DNA from: Amphibalanus amphitrite
Lineage: Eukaryota > Arthropoda > Thecostraca > Balanomorpha > Balanidae
Assembly (NCBI RefSeq): GCF_019059575.1
Contig: NW_024881963.1
Span: 62,001 to 126,000 of the forward strand
Length of the DNA stretch: 64,000 bases
Direction: 5' to 3'
In this document: positions 22,590 to 34,575 of the stretch, piece after piece
How the letters are laid out: the number at the start of each line of letters is the position of its first letter
How positions within the stretch are numbered: position 1 is the first letter of the stretch
Translations under genes and position numbers: made by a program
The notes under the pieces: model-generated
What the model saw: only the letters and a program-made list of their open reading frames with translations
The model's database searches: none
Told to the model about the DNA's origin: nothing

Positions 22590-24470
22590 CCGCGGTGGGA
22601 GCACGGCTTTAGCAATACGTCTCGGTGTGGACGCAGCTTTAGTGGCACCGCCGGTGCCAGGCCGCGGCAGGCGGTCCTCTTCCCCTGGCTGCCAAGCAGC
22701 CGAGGTTGTGAGTTACGTGAGTTAGACTTAAGTGTCTTACATGACTGAGTTATAGCAGCCGTAAGTTTGCCGTGGGTCCAATAGCAGATTTAAGGGTTGA
22801 TCTGGCATTTCTATATACTTATCTTTGAATTCAGTTTACATCTCTGTATTAGTTTTTGCCTTGTCACTTATTGAAGAAACTTAGTGAGATTTTACCAAGC
22901 ATGACATTTCAATAGTATTAATGGATGTTGAGATTTCCCGACGTACTTAATAGCGTGTTCCCGATTCCCATGTTTACATGAGGAGCCATGCGTCGAATCT
23001 TCCACAGACTTACAACTGTAACATATTGTTACTGTAATATTTGTTATGCAGCAAGATGGCATGCCTTAGACTGCTACCTTACCATGTGTAATTGTTGGCA
23101 CCATATTCATCATTGAGAAGTCATTTCAATATCCATTTTTTATCCGTAGAGTACAAGTAATGGTTCAAAATAGCACCGATTTCCATTTTCAAACGTTGTT
23201 AAGACCGGCTATTAAAACCATATCATGTGGCCTGAAGCCAGGTGTCTCACCCCACGGTGGTTAAAAAAATTGAAATTTCGGCACTGACTCGAGAATATTC
23301 CCTATTGAGTACTTAGGTTTGTGCTGAGTGCAGTTTTTCCATCAGCCTCCATTGAACCCACATCGGTGGGGCGCCTCAGAGTTGTTCTTCCACGAGTGTG
23401 CTGGTTTTGGGCAGTTGCCTAACCGTCCCAGTGCCTAGCGGACTGTTCCCTGTAGGCTAGACGGCCTGGTGCTGTGGCAGGCGACCGGTGTCTGCCAGCC
23501 ACGCTATGTGCACAGTAGGGCTCCAGCACTGAACAGGGTCAGGTCGAAATGTTTTCATTGTCAGAATATGACGTCAAAGTCTGTCCTGAAATCAGCTAGG
23601 CCTAGCCTCTTAGAGGAATGAATATGAATATTGTAGTTAACAGGCATTTATCTTATATCTCTGATATCTCTTTTTTATCAATGACATTGAACGCATGAAT
23701 TCCGAAATCCAATTGTTTTCAATGAGCAGATCTACGAAGCCAGAGGCAACGCTCAGCATAGCTTGTCGTGTAGACCCTTTCCGATCGGGAAAATTCGTTC
23801 ATGAAAAAGTCAAACTTGCATCCATCAATTTTGTCGTTGGTTAGCGTCGTGTTGTTCCAGACTAGCCTTATTTAATAACGATAATGTAACTTTTGTACCG
23901 TCGTGGAATGATGTGTGTCTAATGGGTAGCTTGCCGCTACACTGTTATTCGGAGTTGATGCTGATTGACTGGATGAGATTTTCACGGGGAAATGTGGCAG
24001 CTCCCGCCTGCCCTTGAGCTGTATATTGTAAAGGCAGTAGGCACGTTATGAAAGTCTGCACAGTGCAGATTATGTGTGAATAGTTTGTGCTGCTGCAACG
24101 TATGGTTTTCGCCCTGTGGCCAGTTTTGTAAGATTACGTGACGTGAGTGATTGCGTTACGGGTATGCAGCTGCCCGTCGCGTGGAATTTCATGTTATTTA
24201 TATGCGTATTCGTGACACTGAGGTTCTCTTGTGTTGTGTTCGGAGTTATGTATATTTGCTCTGTTAGTTTTAGCAGCGCGGTATATGAAAGGACGCGTCC
24301 TGGGTCTGATGACGGATCTGAACCAATATGCACGATGCATTGAAGCCTGTGGTGACAACGCTCGAGCTTGTTTGTGCTAAAACGTTTTGTTTTTAGTTTT
24401 TGATATGAAACTTTTTGTTGTTGTTAGCCTTTCATTTTGATCTAACAGTTTTAGCTCTTTTTTTGCAGAT
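22590..24470 (+). other. ZIP 3' UTR and downstream intergenic DNA
   Basis: The ZIP stop codon is at 22587-22589. The first plausible polyadenylation signal I see is ATTAAA at 23211-23216, giving a 3' UTR of about 0.63 kb; no AATAAA is nearby. TGACGTCA occurs at 23569-23576. No further gene is seen up to 24470. Confidence 0.45.
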
Positions 24471-25610
24471 TGAATAGTCATTACGTTGGTGGATATCTGA
24501 AGAACGTATCATTGTACTTTTTTACCAAAGTTACTGATTTTGTTATGGTTTGTCTACGTTTTGAGGTTTTAGGACGAGGCGCAGGGCATGATCCAGCAAG
24601 ATTACTTGACTACTATTATCCAGTATTCACTGGCTTTCTCTATTTTGTGGTAGCTGACTTACACCAATGTTGTAGACGACTCGTCGCCTCTTTTTTCAAT
24701 CGATGTTTCGTTGCTGGCTGTCTTGGGCAGCAAACCATCAGTTGAATCTGCGGCGCATAACAAATCGTTCATTTTATTGTTGAGCAGTCTGTAATTTCAT
24801 ATCATGATTCACACTGGCCTGACCGCTCTGTTTTACGCCCAATGTAGGCATTCACGTGCTAGGGTGCGCGTGTTTCTTTTTGCGTTTGCTGTGCGGCGTG
24901 CGTGGGTGTTGATCGGCATTTGTTGAGATTGAGAAATGGGTGCTGTGTTGAGGTTGTTAGCGATTTGAAATTGTTCACTTTTGGAAATCGATGTAATATA
25001 GTAGATCTCTGCAAGACTTCTCTGCATTGTGTGTTCGGATAGATATGCCCGAAGGTCCGAAGTTACAACTGGTTACAACAAATGTTTATGGTCGATCGAT
25101 CTCTGCTATTTAGATGGCCATGCTTTGTCGAGATATCGAGCTTTGTCGTCGCCCGTAGCCACACTCGCCTTCCCTATTAGTCTGTTCCATGACTCCACTG
25201 ACTCCGGCGCGATGGCGGTTCCAAGGTCGGAAGACGTGACCATCGACAACGATGTGACCATTCGGGGAGACGCGAGATCAACAGGTGCCAGCGTCGAGCG
25301 AACGGGTTTCATAGTAGGAGTGTTTGTAGGGGATCCCAGTCTGGGTCACAGTCGCCAGTCGGTGTTTATTAATTTAGTCCCACAACGGCTGCCAGGGGAG
25401 GATCATTCATCGCACTATTGTTTTTTCATGATTTATGCATGCAATTTCACCAACCAAAGCGATTTATACATGTTATTTCACCAACCTAAAAAAAGAATCA
25501 TCAAAGCCTTGCACAATTCAATCAAAACGAATCTTTCGTTCGAACTTCGAATGGCGGCATCAAGACAACTTGCTCCGGTGGCATTGCCGTCTTGATTCAT
25601 TCGCAACTCG

Positions 25611-25659
25611 CATTCATTCATTCATTCATTCATTCATTCATTCATTCATTCATTCATTC
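25611..25659. repeat. (CATT)n microsatellite
   Basis: About twelve uninterrupted copies of the tetranucleotide CATT. Confidence 0.95.
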
Positions 25660-25865
25660 GCCTTCGGGACTCATTCTGTACATCCATATAATGCATCCAC
25701 GCATAATTCAATATACCCTGTCCCAGGGGCGTCGCCACGGATTTTCGACAGGGGGGGACGGATCGGCCGACTAAAAACCCAAACCTAGGTATTGTTACCG
25801 TACTTTTTCAGCGCACAGTACACTGTACAGTCAGAAGTCCGATTCAATTTGACACGGTGAACTTC

Positions 25866-25910
25866 ACAAGAGGCTTTGCCCTTCACCGGGTGAAGGGCAA
25901 AGCCTCTTGT
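25866..25910. repeat. 45-bp palindrome, 22-bp perfect arms
   Basis: The arm ACAAGAGGCTTTGCCCTTCACC... (25866-25887) is followed by a single G (25888) and then by its exact 22-bp reverse complement (25889-25910). There is effectively no loop, so it can form a cruciform. Confidence 0.95.
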
Positions 25911-27142
25911 CTTATACGGGGTATAATTGTTTACGTGTGCCACCAGTCTGATAGGTAATGCATACATACCTGCGTGTGAGGGTGCCTCACGGTCTCTTTT
26001 TGATGCGAGTATGAATCGGCGGCGCGAAGCGCCGCGGAAATTGGCAAATTCCCTTGGCAAAACAGCTCCAAAACACATAAATGTTGCAGCCCGTGTAACA
26101 AGTATGATGTCAGAACACCTAAGATCATCAGTCACCAAGTCAAGTAGCCCTGCATCTAAAAAAGTTGGGGTACTTTCAAGCGTATAGCTTATATTCTAGA
26201 AGTTTGAGTTTGCTTTAAACTGCTCAGCACTCAGCAGTGCGTAAGCCGTAAGGAATCAAAATACGGCGAGTTTTTGGAGGAAATTGGAGAAACTTTTTAA
26301 TGGGTATGCCCCCCCCCCCCGCAGCGTCCAGGACCGCCTTTCTGGATCCGCCAGTGGCCAAGAAACGTTCAGTCAAAAGAAAAAGGCTCATACCTCAAGT
26401 CATTTTACCGTGCTTCGGGTTTTAGGAGGCATACCCGTTGTCGGAGTTAGTGTCGGAGTCGATCAATCGACCAGAGGTCGACAAAATTCATGGAGTTTCT
26501 CCGACTACCGGCCAATTTTCTCCAGGCTTTTCTTCGACGATTGTGAGAAATGATGAATTTGGATACCTATCCACGCAACCCAAAACACTGGTATACGGCA
26601 GTCATAAGCCCTTGTTACACTGGCAAATTTTGGTACACGAATATGCAGGTCATCCTATGTTGCGGACCTATTCGGGATCATTCTTCCACGGTCTTGGCAT
26701 TTCGCAGACCATTCGGTGTCCACCGCGCGACTTTTACGGCTCGTCACGACCGCCACAAATTTTTCATGAAAAATGAAAATTTCGTGGCCGTTCGCCGAAC
26801 TTGTGATAAACGAATATAATCGCCAAACAGTCGCCGAGTCGGCGCCGACATATCGCTGCGTGCGCCGACTCGTTGCCAAGGTATCGCCGACTATTCGCCA
26901 CAGATGAGTGCCAATGATGTAAAATACAATACAATGCAATACAATACGCGCACGCAGTCCTCTGCCGACTGAAACCCGAGTGTGTTTTGCTCCTGCGAGT
27001 CACCCCCCCCCCCCCAACCCCTACCTTCCCCGCGGCCAGCGCCGGCCTCCTGCCCTCCTGCCCCGCGTCTCATCTCCCCTTTTTCCTAGTCCCCCTACCC
27101 ACTCCCTCCCTCCCTCACCGCGCGTCGCTGTCGGGCCCTTAG

Positions 27143-27325
27143 CAGGGGTCGGCAACCTACGGCCCGCGGCCCGGATCCGGCCCGCGGCTGGCATCAGTAA
27201 CTAACATTGTGTTCCGGTCCGCGGCTCCTGCGCGTGATTGTAACAAATTGTGACCATGCTCCGGCCCGCCGGTTGCTTCCAAATCACATATCCGGCCCCA
27301 ATCCAAAAAAGGTTGCCGACCCCTG
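27143..27325. mobile_element. hAT-type MITE with CAGGGGTCGGCAACCT ends
   Basis: The 183-bp element begins CAGGGGTCGGCAACCT and ends in AGGTTGCCGACCCCTG with at most one mismatch. CCTTAG flanks it on both sides (27137-27142 and 27326-27331), a partial or decayed form of the 8-bp hAT duplication. The interior is GC-rich and non-coding. Confidence 0.85.
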
Positions 27326-28020
27326 CCTTAGCGTCTTTGCCACTAAGGTGGCTATTTCCCGTTATTGAGACTTTTCTTTGTATTTGAAGAAATTCCTTCA
27401 GATTCGCAATAAACATCGCAAGAATTAGCGACTATTATTGATAAATCTCAACTATTTTTCTCTTGTCTCAAGAGTTTGGCAGCTGAAGAAAACAAAGCGG
27501 TCGACAAAAACACCACTTTCTCCGACTGCCAATAAGAGCGATATTTGGTTATGAATTGGTAGGGAAACCGACCTAATAGGCGCAGAGCTGCTTCTGACCG
27601 GATCAGACCAGCTCTGACTAGGGAGAAAGTGGAGAAATGATAGAAAACTGTCATCACTAAATTGTTGCTCGTGCTGTTGTTAGTCGATGATATAGGTGTA
27701 TGGATGTAACAATGCTGGCTTTGCTAATCTTAGAATTTCTTCCATGATATTTTCTTCTTTATGTGATTTTCGCTCGTTTGTTTTTCTCTGACTACGGTCA
27801 GATGGTCAGAGATTTTATCGACCTCTGCAATCGACTCTGCAGCATTGCAATAATATAAGGGTACCAGTGCAAGCAATTCGTATAATTCGGATTTTATATC
27901 TGTGATCTTATGTCAAAGAGACAATGGAGCAGTAGGCAGGAAATAAAAAATGGCCAAGACATTGTTGGAAAGACCTATTAGTTCAGAGCAAACGATCGCT
28001 TTTTACGAGTCTTTTTATCT

Positions 28021-28612
28021 ATCAGTCTTCGAAATATGGAACGCCCTCACCACGGTGAAGCTAACTGAAACTCAACCCGGGCGCGGGTTTAACCACCGAT
28101 GCATATCTACCCCGATTGAAAAGCATGATCCTCACGCACAAGTTTCAGGTGCACCTCACATCACAATGAAGGGTAGAACACCCCTTGCTACTTGCAAGTT
28201 ACATCCGCTTACGAGACCTAGATCTATGAATGCCACAAATTTTCTGATTGGGAGAGACAATCCTTCCGTCCCCCTAATAGGGGGACGGAATAGAGACAAT
28301 CCTTCCCTATAAGATTGGACAATCCTTCCATATAGAGACAATCCTTCTGTCCCCTAAAGGGGGACAGAAGGATTGTCTCTCCCAATCAGAAAATTTGTGG
28401 CATACATAGATCTCAGTCTCGTAAGCGGATGTAAGTTACAAGTAGCAAAGGGTGCTCTACCCTTCATTGTAATGTGAGGTGCACCTGAAACTTGTGCGTG
28501 AGGATCGTGCTTTTCAAACGGGGTAGATATGCATCGGTGGTTAAACCCGCGCCCGGGCTGAGTTTCAGTTAGCTTCACCGTGGTGAGGGCGTCCCATATT
28601 TCGAAGACTGAT
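28021..28612. mobile_element. 592-bp foldback element with about 256-bp arms
   Basis: Sequence 28021-28276 is repeated in inverted orientation at 28356-28612 with only scattered differences. The roughly 80-bp centre holds several GACAATCCTTC words and two nested hairpins (TCCGTCCCCC/GGGGGACGGA at 28265-28289, and CCTTCTGTCCCC facing GGGGACAGAAGG at 28343-28371). Open frames on opposite strands of the two arms are copies of each other, not genes. No clear target duplication was found. Confidence 0.88.
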
Positions 28613-28811
28613 ATTCTGTGGCGCCACCCCTGCCTAACGGTTTCTGACCGGTCCGAATTTCACAAGCTGCTGAAGTACATGAGGTCTTATTTGTGTACGG
28701 TTGAACTAACCAACATCAGCGTTCTTTTAACGAAGGTTTATTTCTGTTTACATGGCTCAATGAGCGTTGCAAATAGCCACTTTATAAAACATTCGTCGGT
28801 GTTTCTTTTTT

Positions 28812-28922
28812 TGGGGGGGACGTCCCCCCCGGATTCCCCGACTGGGGGGGACGCGTCCCCCCCGTCCCCCCCGCATTCGACGCCCATGCGGCCTGTCCAC
28901 GCATTATGTGGTTTCCCCCCCC
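28812..28922. repeat. Cluster of G7/C7 runs
   Basis: Alternating runs of seven or eight G and C (GGGGGGGACGTCCCCCCC and a near copy with GACGCGTC) can fold into nested GC hairpins. This resembles the G-run/C-run hairpins at the ends of the TTAA elements elsewhere in the window. Confidence 0.7.
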
Positions 28923-29728
28923 CTGATACGATGACGTATCGTGACGTCAGAAGGATGTCAATTATAGAACAAATAAATCTGATATCATCAGCAAATCAAT
29001 ATTCATTCTTATTCTAACGAAGACTTTGATACAATGGATATTGCTTTTTATTTCAGTTTAAGTCTTTAACTGATATTTCTTGCCTTACTCTAAGCTCATT
29101 TTGCGATAGGCCCATTAGGGACTATGACGTCACATTCTTTATAGTTTATCAAGAGGTGACATGCATTCTGAACGCCTTGAAATGAATTTGGAGTCAGCCC
29201 CATGTCACTCCACTTTTGATGACATCATAAGGGGGCCTCAGGACAACAATGGCGCGGTGCGCCACAATCGCTTCAAAGCTACTTGCCAACAGTTGCCATT
29301 TTTGAAAATATTATTTTGAAATAAAGTTACAAGTAATAAAAATATTGGTAATAAAGTTGTTGATTAAATCGATACCATATCTAAAAACTTACTGAAAAAT
29401 GATTTATTCATAGTAAAAATATAAGCTCGATGCGTTTTTACGTTGCTTTCCTGCAACTGCAGAGGATTTTTAAATCGTCTATATCTTCAAAACCGGTCGT
29501 TTCTTAGCATATTGCTGCTCTTTTTTATCGCTAGAAAATTAGTTGGACTTTCCAATGACATCAACGGTTGAGCGATATGTGTAGAGTGTCACCAACAATC
29601 TTCGAATGAAGTTAGTCATTTTTACGTTGTAAAGGAATGGAGCACCCCTTGCGAGCATCAGGGGTGACGTCACTCAGGATCTGTCTCTGATTGGTCGGCG
29701 GGAGAGTGACTGTACCTTCTTTAGATGG

Positions 29729-29966
29729 CCAGAGCCCTGATCGGCGGCCGGCTAGTACTCTTGCCGGCGCTCACATACGTGCTGGTTGCCCCGGCAACGG
29801 GCTATTGACCAATGAGAAGCGAGGAAAGTGCAACGTCACTGCGATTTTTCATATACCTGTGCCCCCCGTAGCGCGCTTCTCATTGGTCAATAGCCCGTTG
29901 CCGGGGCAACGTGCACGTATGTGTGCGCGGGCTAGCGCGCTAGCCGGCCGCCGAACAGCGCTCTGG
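29729..29966. repeat. Inverted repeat, 93-bp arms with 52-bp spacer
   Basis: The left arm 29729-29821 matches the reverse complement of 29874-29966 with about 10 differences. Each arm contains GGCGGCCGGCTAG, a GTTGCCCCGGCAAC palindrome and the CCAAT-box word GACCAATGAG. It is probably the core of a MITE whose outer ends I could not fix. TGACGTCA lies just outside at 29665-29672. Confidence 0.85.
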
Positions 29967-30022
29967 AGGAGTGAAGAAATGAACGGACGACGCAGCCGAC
30001 GCAGATCATAGATGCAGATTAT

Positions 30023-30658
30023 AGGCCTGGTCGGAATCGGCTGACAGAACTTTGTCAGCCGAGAATAAGCCCCGCCCACACCGCGCTGCTGATGGGCTTG
30101 TTCATAATCGGCTGACAGGAAACGTCAGCCCAGATGGCGCTGAGATGCTAAGATGGCGCTCGACAGATAGGGCTGAGACTTGAGAGAGGTAGCATTTTCG
30201 CGCTTTTTCAACGACTATCTTCCGTTAGTCGTTACATTATATTTCTGAGGTTTATTTGCCGAGGCTATAGAAAAAAATTACAGGATTGATAATTGAGGCG
30301 GTGCTGGCATTTCGATTTGTAGGTACTGTTTTCAGGCTGACTCGCACATTGTGCCATGAAAAAGAAATAATTGCTATCCTTCGCGAAAAATATTAAATAC
30401 AAAATACGTCAAAAACATCGTATATAAAAACTAACCACCTGCACGATAAAGCTGCGCTTTGACTTACATGCGCCACTTTCGAGCCACTTTGAATTTCGGC
30501 TGACGTGCTGCTGCCTTCTCCCAGCAGCCGAAAAGGCGGCTGTCAGCAGAGGTATGACGTCACAGCGCGGGAAGGCGTGATACGTCATCAATATCTCAAC
30601 CAATCAGGGGCTTGGATCTCAGCTGACAACAGCACAGCAGCCGATTCCGACCAGGCCT
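30023..30658. mobile_element. 636-bp MITE with AGGCCTGGTCGG ends
   Basis: The ends are the inverted pair AGGCCTGGTCGGAATCGG (from 30023) and its complement ending at 30658; the match extends to at least 21 bp. The flanks read TAT on both sides (30020-30022 and 30659-30661), a possible 2-3-bp target duplication. The interior has further CAGCTGACA/TGTCAGCC words, an ACCAATCAG box and TGACGTCA (30555-30562). Confidence 0.85.
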
Positions 30659-31764
30659 TATTTCAAGCAGGATATTTCAAGAGTTCTCTATATCAGTCCC
30701 ACACACAAGGGGGAAAAGCTCAAAAAATTGAGCGCTCAAAAAATTGAGCGGGCCCCATTATGAAGGAATAGGCGAAACGATGGTATTTTACAATGCCTTT
30801 AGCGTCACACTACGGCAAATATCGTATCCAAATAAGGTATCAATGGCAAGAGGGAGCAACAAGGTTTCTTCTCGAACACTCACGGGATAATTTATATCGG
30901 TGTTTTTGGAAAGAAAATGCCCTAAAGACGCTCAACTTTTTGAGCGCCACTTGTCGTTCGGGACCGCGATACTCAATAAATTGAGCGCCACGACAGACGA
31001 CAGTCAGCTGGCGCTCAAAAAATTGAGTGCCGGCCAGCATCTACACTCAATTTTTTTAGCGTTCTCCGTGACAGGTGAAGCCGGTACTGGCTGCCATTTT
31101 TGATGTTCTGTTCGTTGAAATACGTTAAACTGAGTTGAAACAGAAATGCAGGAAGTTGAATGCTACGTGGCACCTAAACTTTTCACAAACCCATGGCATC
31201 ATGTCACATTTTCCGCTAGTAGTTTTATCGGTCGCCTTTCGGATTCGGCACACCTCAAATAATTATACAGGGCTTGAATAATCCGTATGAATACTGTATT
31301 GATATTCTCTGACTGTACTGGGAGAAGGGAATACGTGAATACAGAAAGACATCCACCCACGCTTGAATATTGGAGAATTATAGCAGGAAATACTGTATTG
31401 CCACGGTTACAACTTACAAGGCCATCGGCCGCAAACAAACAAAAATACTATACAATGTGGGTTAGATTCACAAACATCATCAAGTGTGGAACACAGAGAC
31501 GAGCAAAACAACATCACATTATCGCATGCCAGCCCGACCACATTGGAACCGGGTGACCTGCGACCGGAACCTGCGTCTTGCCAGCATACATCACAAAAGC
31601 AGGAGGCAGTGTCGTACTGCTTTGATCCAAAATATGCCATATAACAAATGATATAAACGACCTAAGCTCGGACTAAGCTAATCATTATCAAATCCTTAAC
31701 ATGTAAAGGACGAATGGAAACATCGAGTCTCAGACCAGCAGTAGCAACCATCACAGTAGCAACA

Positions 31765-32325
31765 TCACAAAGAACACGCGGCATTATCAGACAGCCGTTT
31801 TGTTATCGGGCTACAGGCGGCGACGGCGTGGTTGCAGACCAGCTGCGAGGTAGCGGCGTGCGGGCAAAAGGCGCGGGCACACCTCCATGTGGCCGTGCAG
31901 ACAGTGCGCGGTCGGCGTCGCATAGTGGGCGGCATCGGGCTGTCCCGGGGCCGTCGAAGCCGCACAGGTTGTCGGCGCATGTGGGCGCGCGCGGTCACCA
32001 CGGCCAGCTGCTCACTGTCAGCCCACAGACCGCGCAGCGTCGCCGCTCCGCCAGCCAGAACACGCAGCCAACCCTTCTTGCAGTCGCACAACACGTAGCC
32101 AAACTCATTCACCTGCTCCACCATGTTGTTGATGTCACCGAGTCGTTCAAGTTGTGGCTCGTGCCGTCGAGCATGACCTGCCTGATCGGACACGGGTCAG
32201 CGGCTTCTGCTCCTGCGAAGTCTTCATCTTGGTGACGTCTTGCTGATCTCCACAAAGGCTGAGCAGATGACCTTACCCACAGGGACGGCCGACGTCCTCG
32301 CCAGCGACCGCTTGGTTGTGCAGAC
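31765..32325 (-). pseudogene. Decayed GC-rich coding patch, unrecognised
   Basis: On the minus strand a polypyrimidine tract and TTCTGGCAG acceptor (about 32325) lead into VCTTKRSLARTSAVPVGKV and, further on, LGDINNMVEQVNEFGYVL, CDCKKGWLRVLAGG and LWADSEQLAVVTARAHMRRQ. The base composition is far GC-richer than the AT-rich sides, and the frame is interrupted by stops. This looks like a captured or pseudogenised host gene fragment inside the TIR-bounded segment. I do not recognise the family. Confidence 0.4.
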
Positions 32326-32971
32326 CTGCCAGAAAAAGAAAAGCTGTTTGGTGATCTCAAACGATTTTTTTCTTTATGCAGAGGAACAAAACGGAAAATA
32401 TGTCATACAACAGGAACTAAAAAAAGATGCAGCCTAGGTCGTCTAAGAAATGGGTGCAACATTGATAAAATTCTTCATTGAATGAATTCTGCAAATGCTT
32501 TTGATAAAATGTGTGGTGATTATAAGGAGACCACTTTACTATAAAATTGCTCAGGATTCCCTATCTGGACCTGTCAAAAAATCCTGACTGCACACCAACA
32601 ATGAGCATTAAATCCGAAACCTCTACCAGGTACCTAGGGATAATTAAATTCTGATTCAGGAAAATATTTCACATCATACAAATAAAAACCTTTACTATAT
32701 TGAAACTGAAAATGTGATGCCGATCCAGTGACCTAAGGGTCTCAAAGTATAATAATGAATTAATCTATTATAAATTTGGTGGTGACTGCCGACTGGCGTC
32801 TGGCGGCCTAGACCTTGAGGCTTGAAAGTGGCCTTCCTTTTCCGTTGACTCCGATCCTCCAGATGGAAATGATATAAAGGATCATTTTTATCTTATTTCA
32901 TATGAGCCAGTCAGCAAAGTGGCTATCCTGTTTCAGCATTCACACACACAATAGTTGACTGTCAGTCTGTC

Positions 32972-33670
32972 ATGGTCCTACGCTTTGCTGGACCCTGTCC
33001 CAACATTAGCCAGCCATCCTACATCCTGAATGGTGCTCCGATAACTCCAGCAAGCAAGGCCTCTGACTTGGGCGTCCTTGTTGATGTCACCATGAAGTTT
33101 CATGACCACATCCGAAATGTAGCCCATAAGGCGGGTGGCCTAGCTGAAAGCCTACTTAAGTCCACAGTGTGTCGCTCTCCTCAATTTATGCTGTCCCTTC
33201 TCACAACCCACATCCGACCAATCATGGAGTACTGTTCTTGCATTTGGAATACTGGGTATGTACAAGACCTTCGACTTCTTGAACGGGTTCAGCGGAGATG
33301 GACGAGACACATTGATGGAATGACTGGACTTAACTATGGTGAAAGGTTAGCTGCATTGGACCTCTATTCGGTACAGGGTAGACTGCTGCGGGCCGACCTG
33401 ATCCAGTACTGGAAAATCCTAAATAACCACTCCTGTATCAATCCTAATGACCTTTTCCAGAGGCCCTATCGCAGCGGCACCAGGGGTCACGGATGTAAGA
33501 TATTTCCCCCAGCCACCAGAACTGACACTCGCAAGCGCTTTTTTTCTGTTCGCTGTATTCGCATATGGAATGAGCTGCCTGCAGAGGCAGCATGCGCGAC
33601 TAATATTAATAGCCTAAAACGCATTCTTGATACATGTATTCGTAGCAAACTGTTCGATTATGTAGATTAA
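32972..33670 (+). pseudogene. C-terminal half of a LINE reverse transcriptase
   Basis: A 232-codon open frame begins in the thumb region of a non-LTR polymerase and runs to its natural stop. Recognisable family patterns are KASDLGVLVD, HIRNVAHKAGG, HIRPIMEYCSCIWN, LERVQRRWTRHI, YGERLAALDLYSVQGRLLRADLI, and near the end RIWNELPAE. The catalytic YADD region and endonuclease are absent, so this is a 5'-truncated copy. It is on the opposite strand to the 13-14 kb remnant and is a different, better-preserved family. Confidence 0.88.
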
Positions 33671-33864
33671 CTTATATGAAAATGCGAACTGTGTTTTGGT
33701 AATGATAACTGTATAGGTAGGTGTCGTCTTACAACTTGTTTTTCTTATATGATATAGGTCTATCTTGTACGACTTTGTTTCGCGAGGCGCAATTTCCGGT
33801 CCATTATTAAATGTTATTATTTCTTGTCTGTCACCATTTGGACTGGCGCGTCTCTTTCATTTAG

Positions 33865-33933
33865 GGTTCCTTACATCCACCCAACTTGACCCCTTCCTAT
33901 CCGGACAAGCGAGGCAAAGAGGAACCCAACGAG
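33865..33933 (+). CDS. Candidate 69-bp exon
   Basis: The acceptor CTCTTTCATTTAG is followed by an open frame GSLHPPNLTPSYPDKRGKEE and the donor GAG|GTAAGA; a second donor follows 13 bp later. The string is protein-like. It could be an upstream exon of the gene at 37458-40001, but the phase does not join directly to that exon, so at least one more exon would be needed. It also lies inside the TIR-bounded segment and could belong to a mobile element. Confidence 0.3.
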
Positions 33934-34502
33934 GTAAGAATACGAGGTAAGAATATCAGTGTTGTGAAGTAACGAAGGAGTTGAGTTTTGTTGATTATAA
34001 ATTGTGATGTTATGTAAAGGACTGGAAAATGAATGTGAAAACTATGGAAACATATTGGCAGAGTATTGTCACTTACTATCAGGACATATGGATAGAGAAT
34101 ACATTCAAATTAATAAGAAATGCCAAATATCAAGGTACTCAATCACTGATAGCAGTGGAATATCATATGTTTTAATGTCAATTATATGAAAGTTAAGGCT
34201 GAAACTACCTTTTACCTCATCATACCTAATGAAAAATTGTGTGAAGAAAACATTCACAGCCTCTTTGAAGCACTTAGACCACTAAAAAACAAAAAATTTC
34301 ACGTAAATATGTTATGTCTCCTTCCTTCAAAACATCATATCGGATGGCGCCACTTTCGTCGACAGTTACTTATCTGCACGCAAATCGAGGAAAACGTGAA
34401 TTGATTGACGTTTACGTGTTTCCAAATTTAAAATCACAGCATATTCAAACTTTTCAGTGTACCTTTTAACATCTAAGTATAACTAAAACGATAAAAACTT
34501 AC

Positions 34503-34575
34503 CTTCAACACAAGGACGACGACAACCACGCGACCGGAGACGTCGCGACGAAATAAACAAACGGCGCCGCCAAAT
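34503..34575 (-). promoter_or_regulatory. CpG-rich patch with strong minus-strand donor
   Basis: On the minus strand a short CG-rich stretch (GGCGGCGCCG to GTTGTCGTCGTC) ends in the near-consensus donor TTGAAG|GTAAGTTTTT. In otherwise AT-rich DNA this looks like a small non-coding first exon with promoter-like composition. It lies 0.5 kb inside the right end of the 4.3-kb element and points inward. Confidence 0.3.

Larger units (their letters stand above)
24471..27142. other. Intergenic, repeat-bearing; unassigned 188-codon frame inside
   Basis: A plus-strand frame at 25029-25595 is open for 188 codons but has no recognisable domain, and a minus-strand frame overlaps part of it; I treat it as unassigned. 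Other contents are a CATT microsatellite, a palindrome and a C-run (26309-26318). A patch rich in GTCGGAG/CTCCGAC and CGCCGA words lies at 26430-26890, and TACAA/TGCAA-type repeats at 26929-26947. Confidence 0.4.

Noticed and set aside
25029..25595. 188-codon plus-strand open frame
   Set aside because: No domain, no supporting splice sites or context, and an overlapping antisense frame. It is kept only as an unassigned observation.
27950..28578. Two similar open frames on opposite strands (28019 region and 28354-28578)
   Set aside because: They are the two arms of a foldback repeat read outward, not a gene pair.
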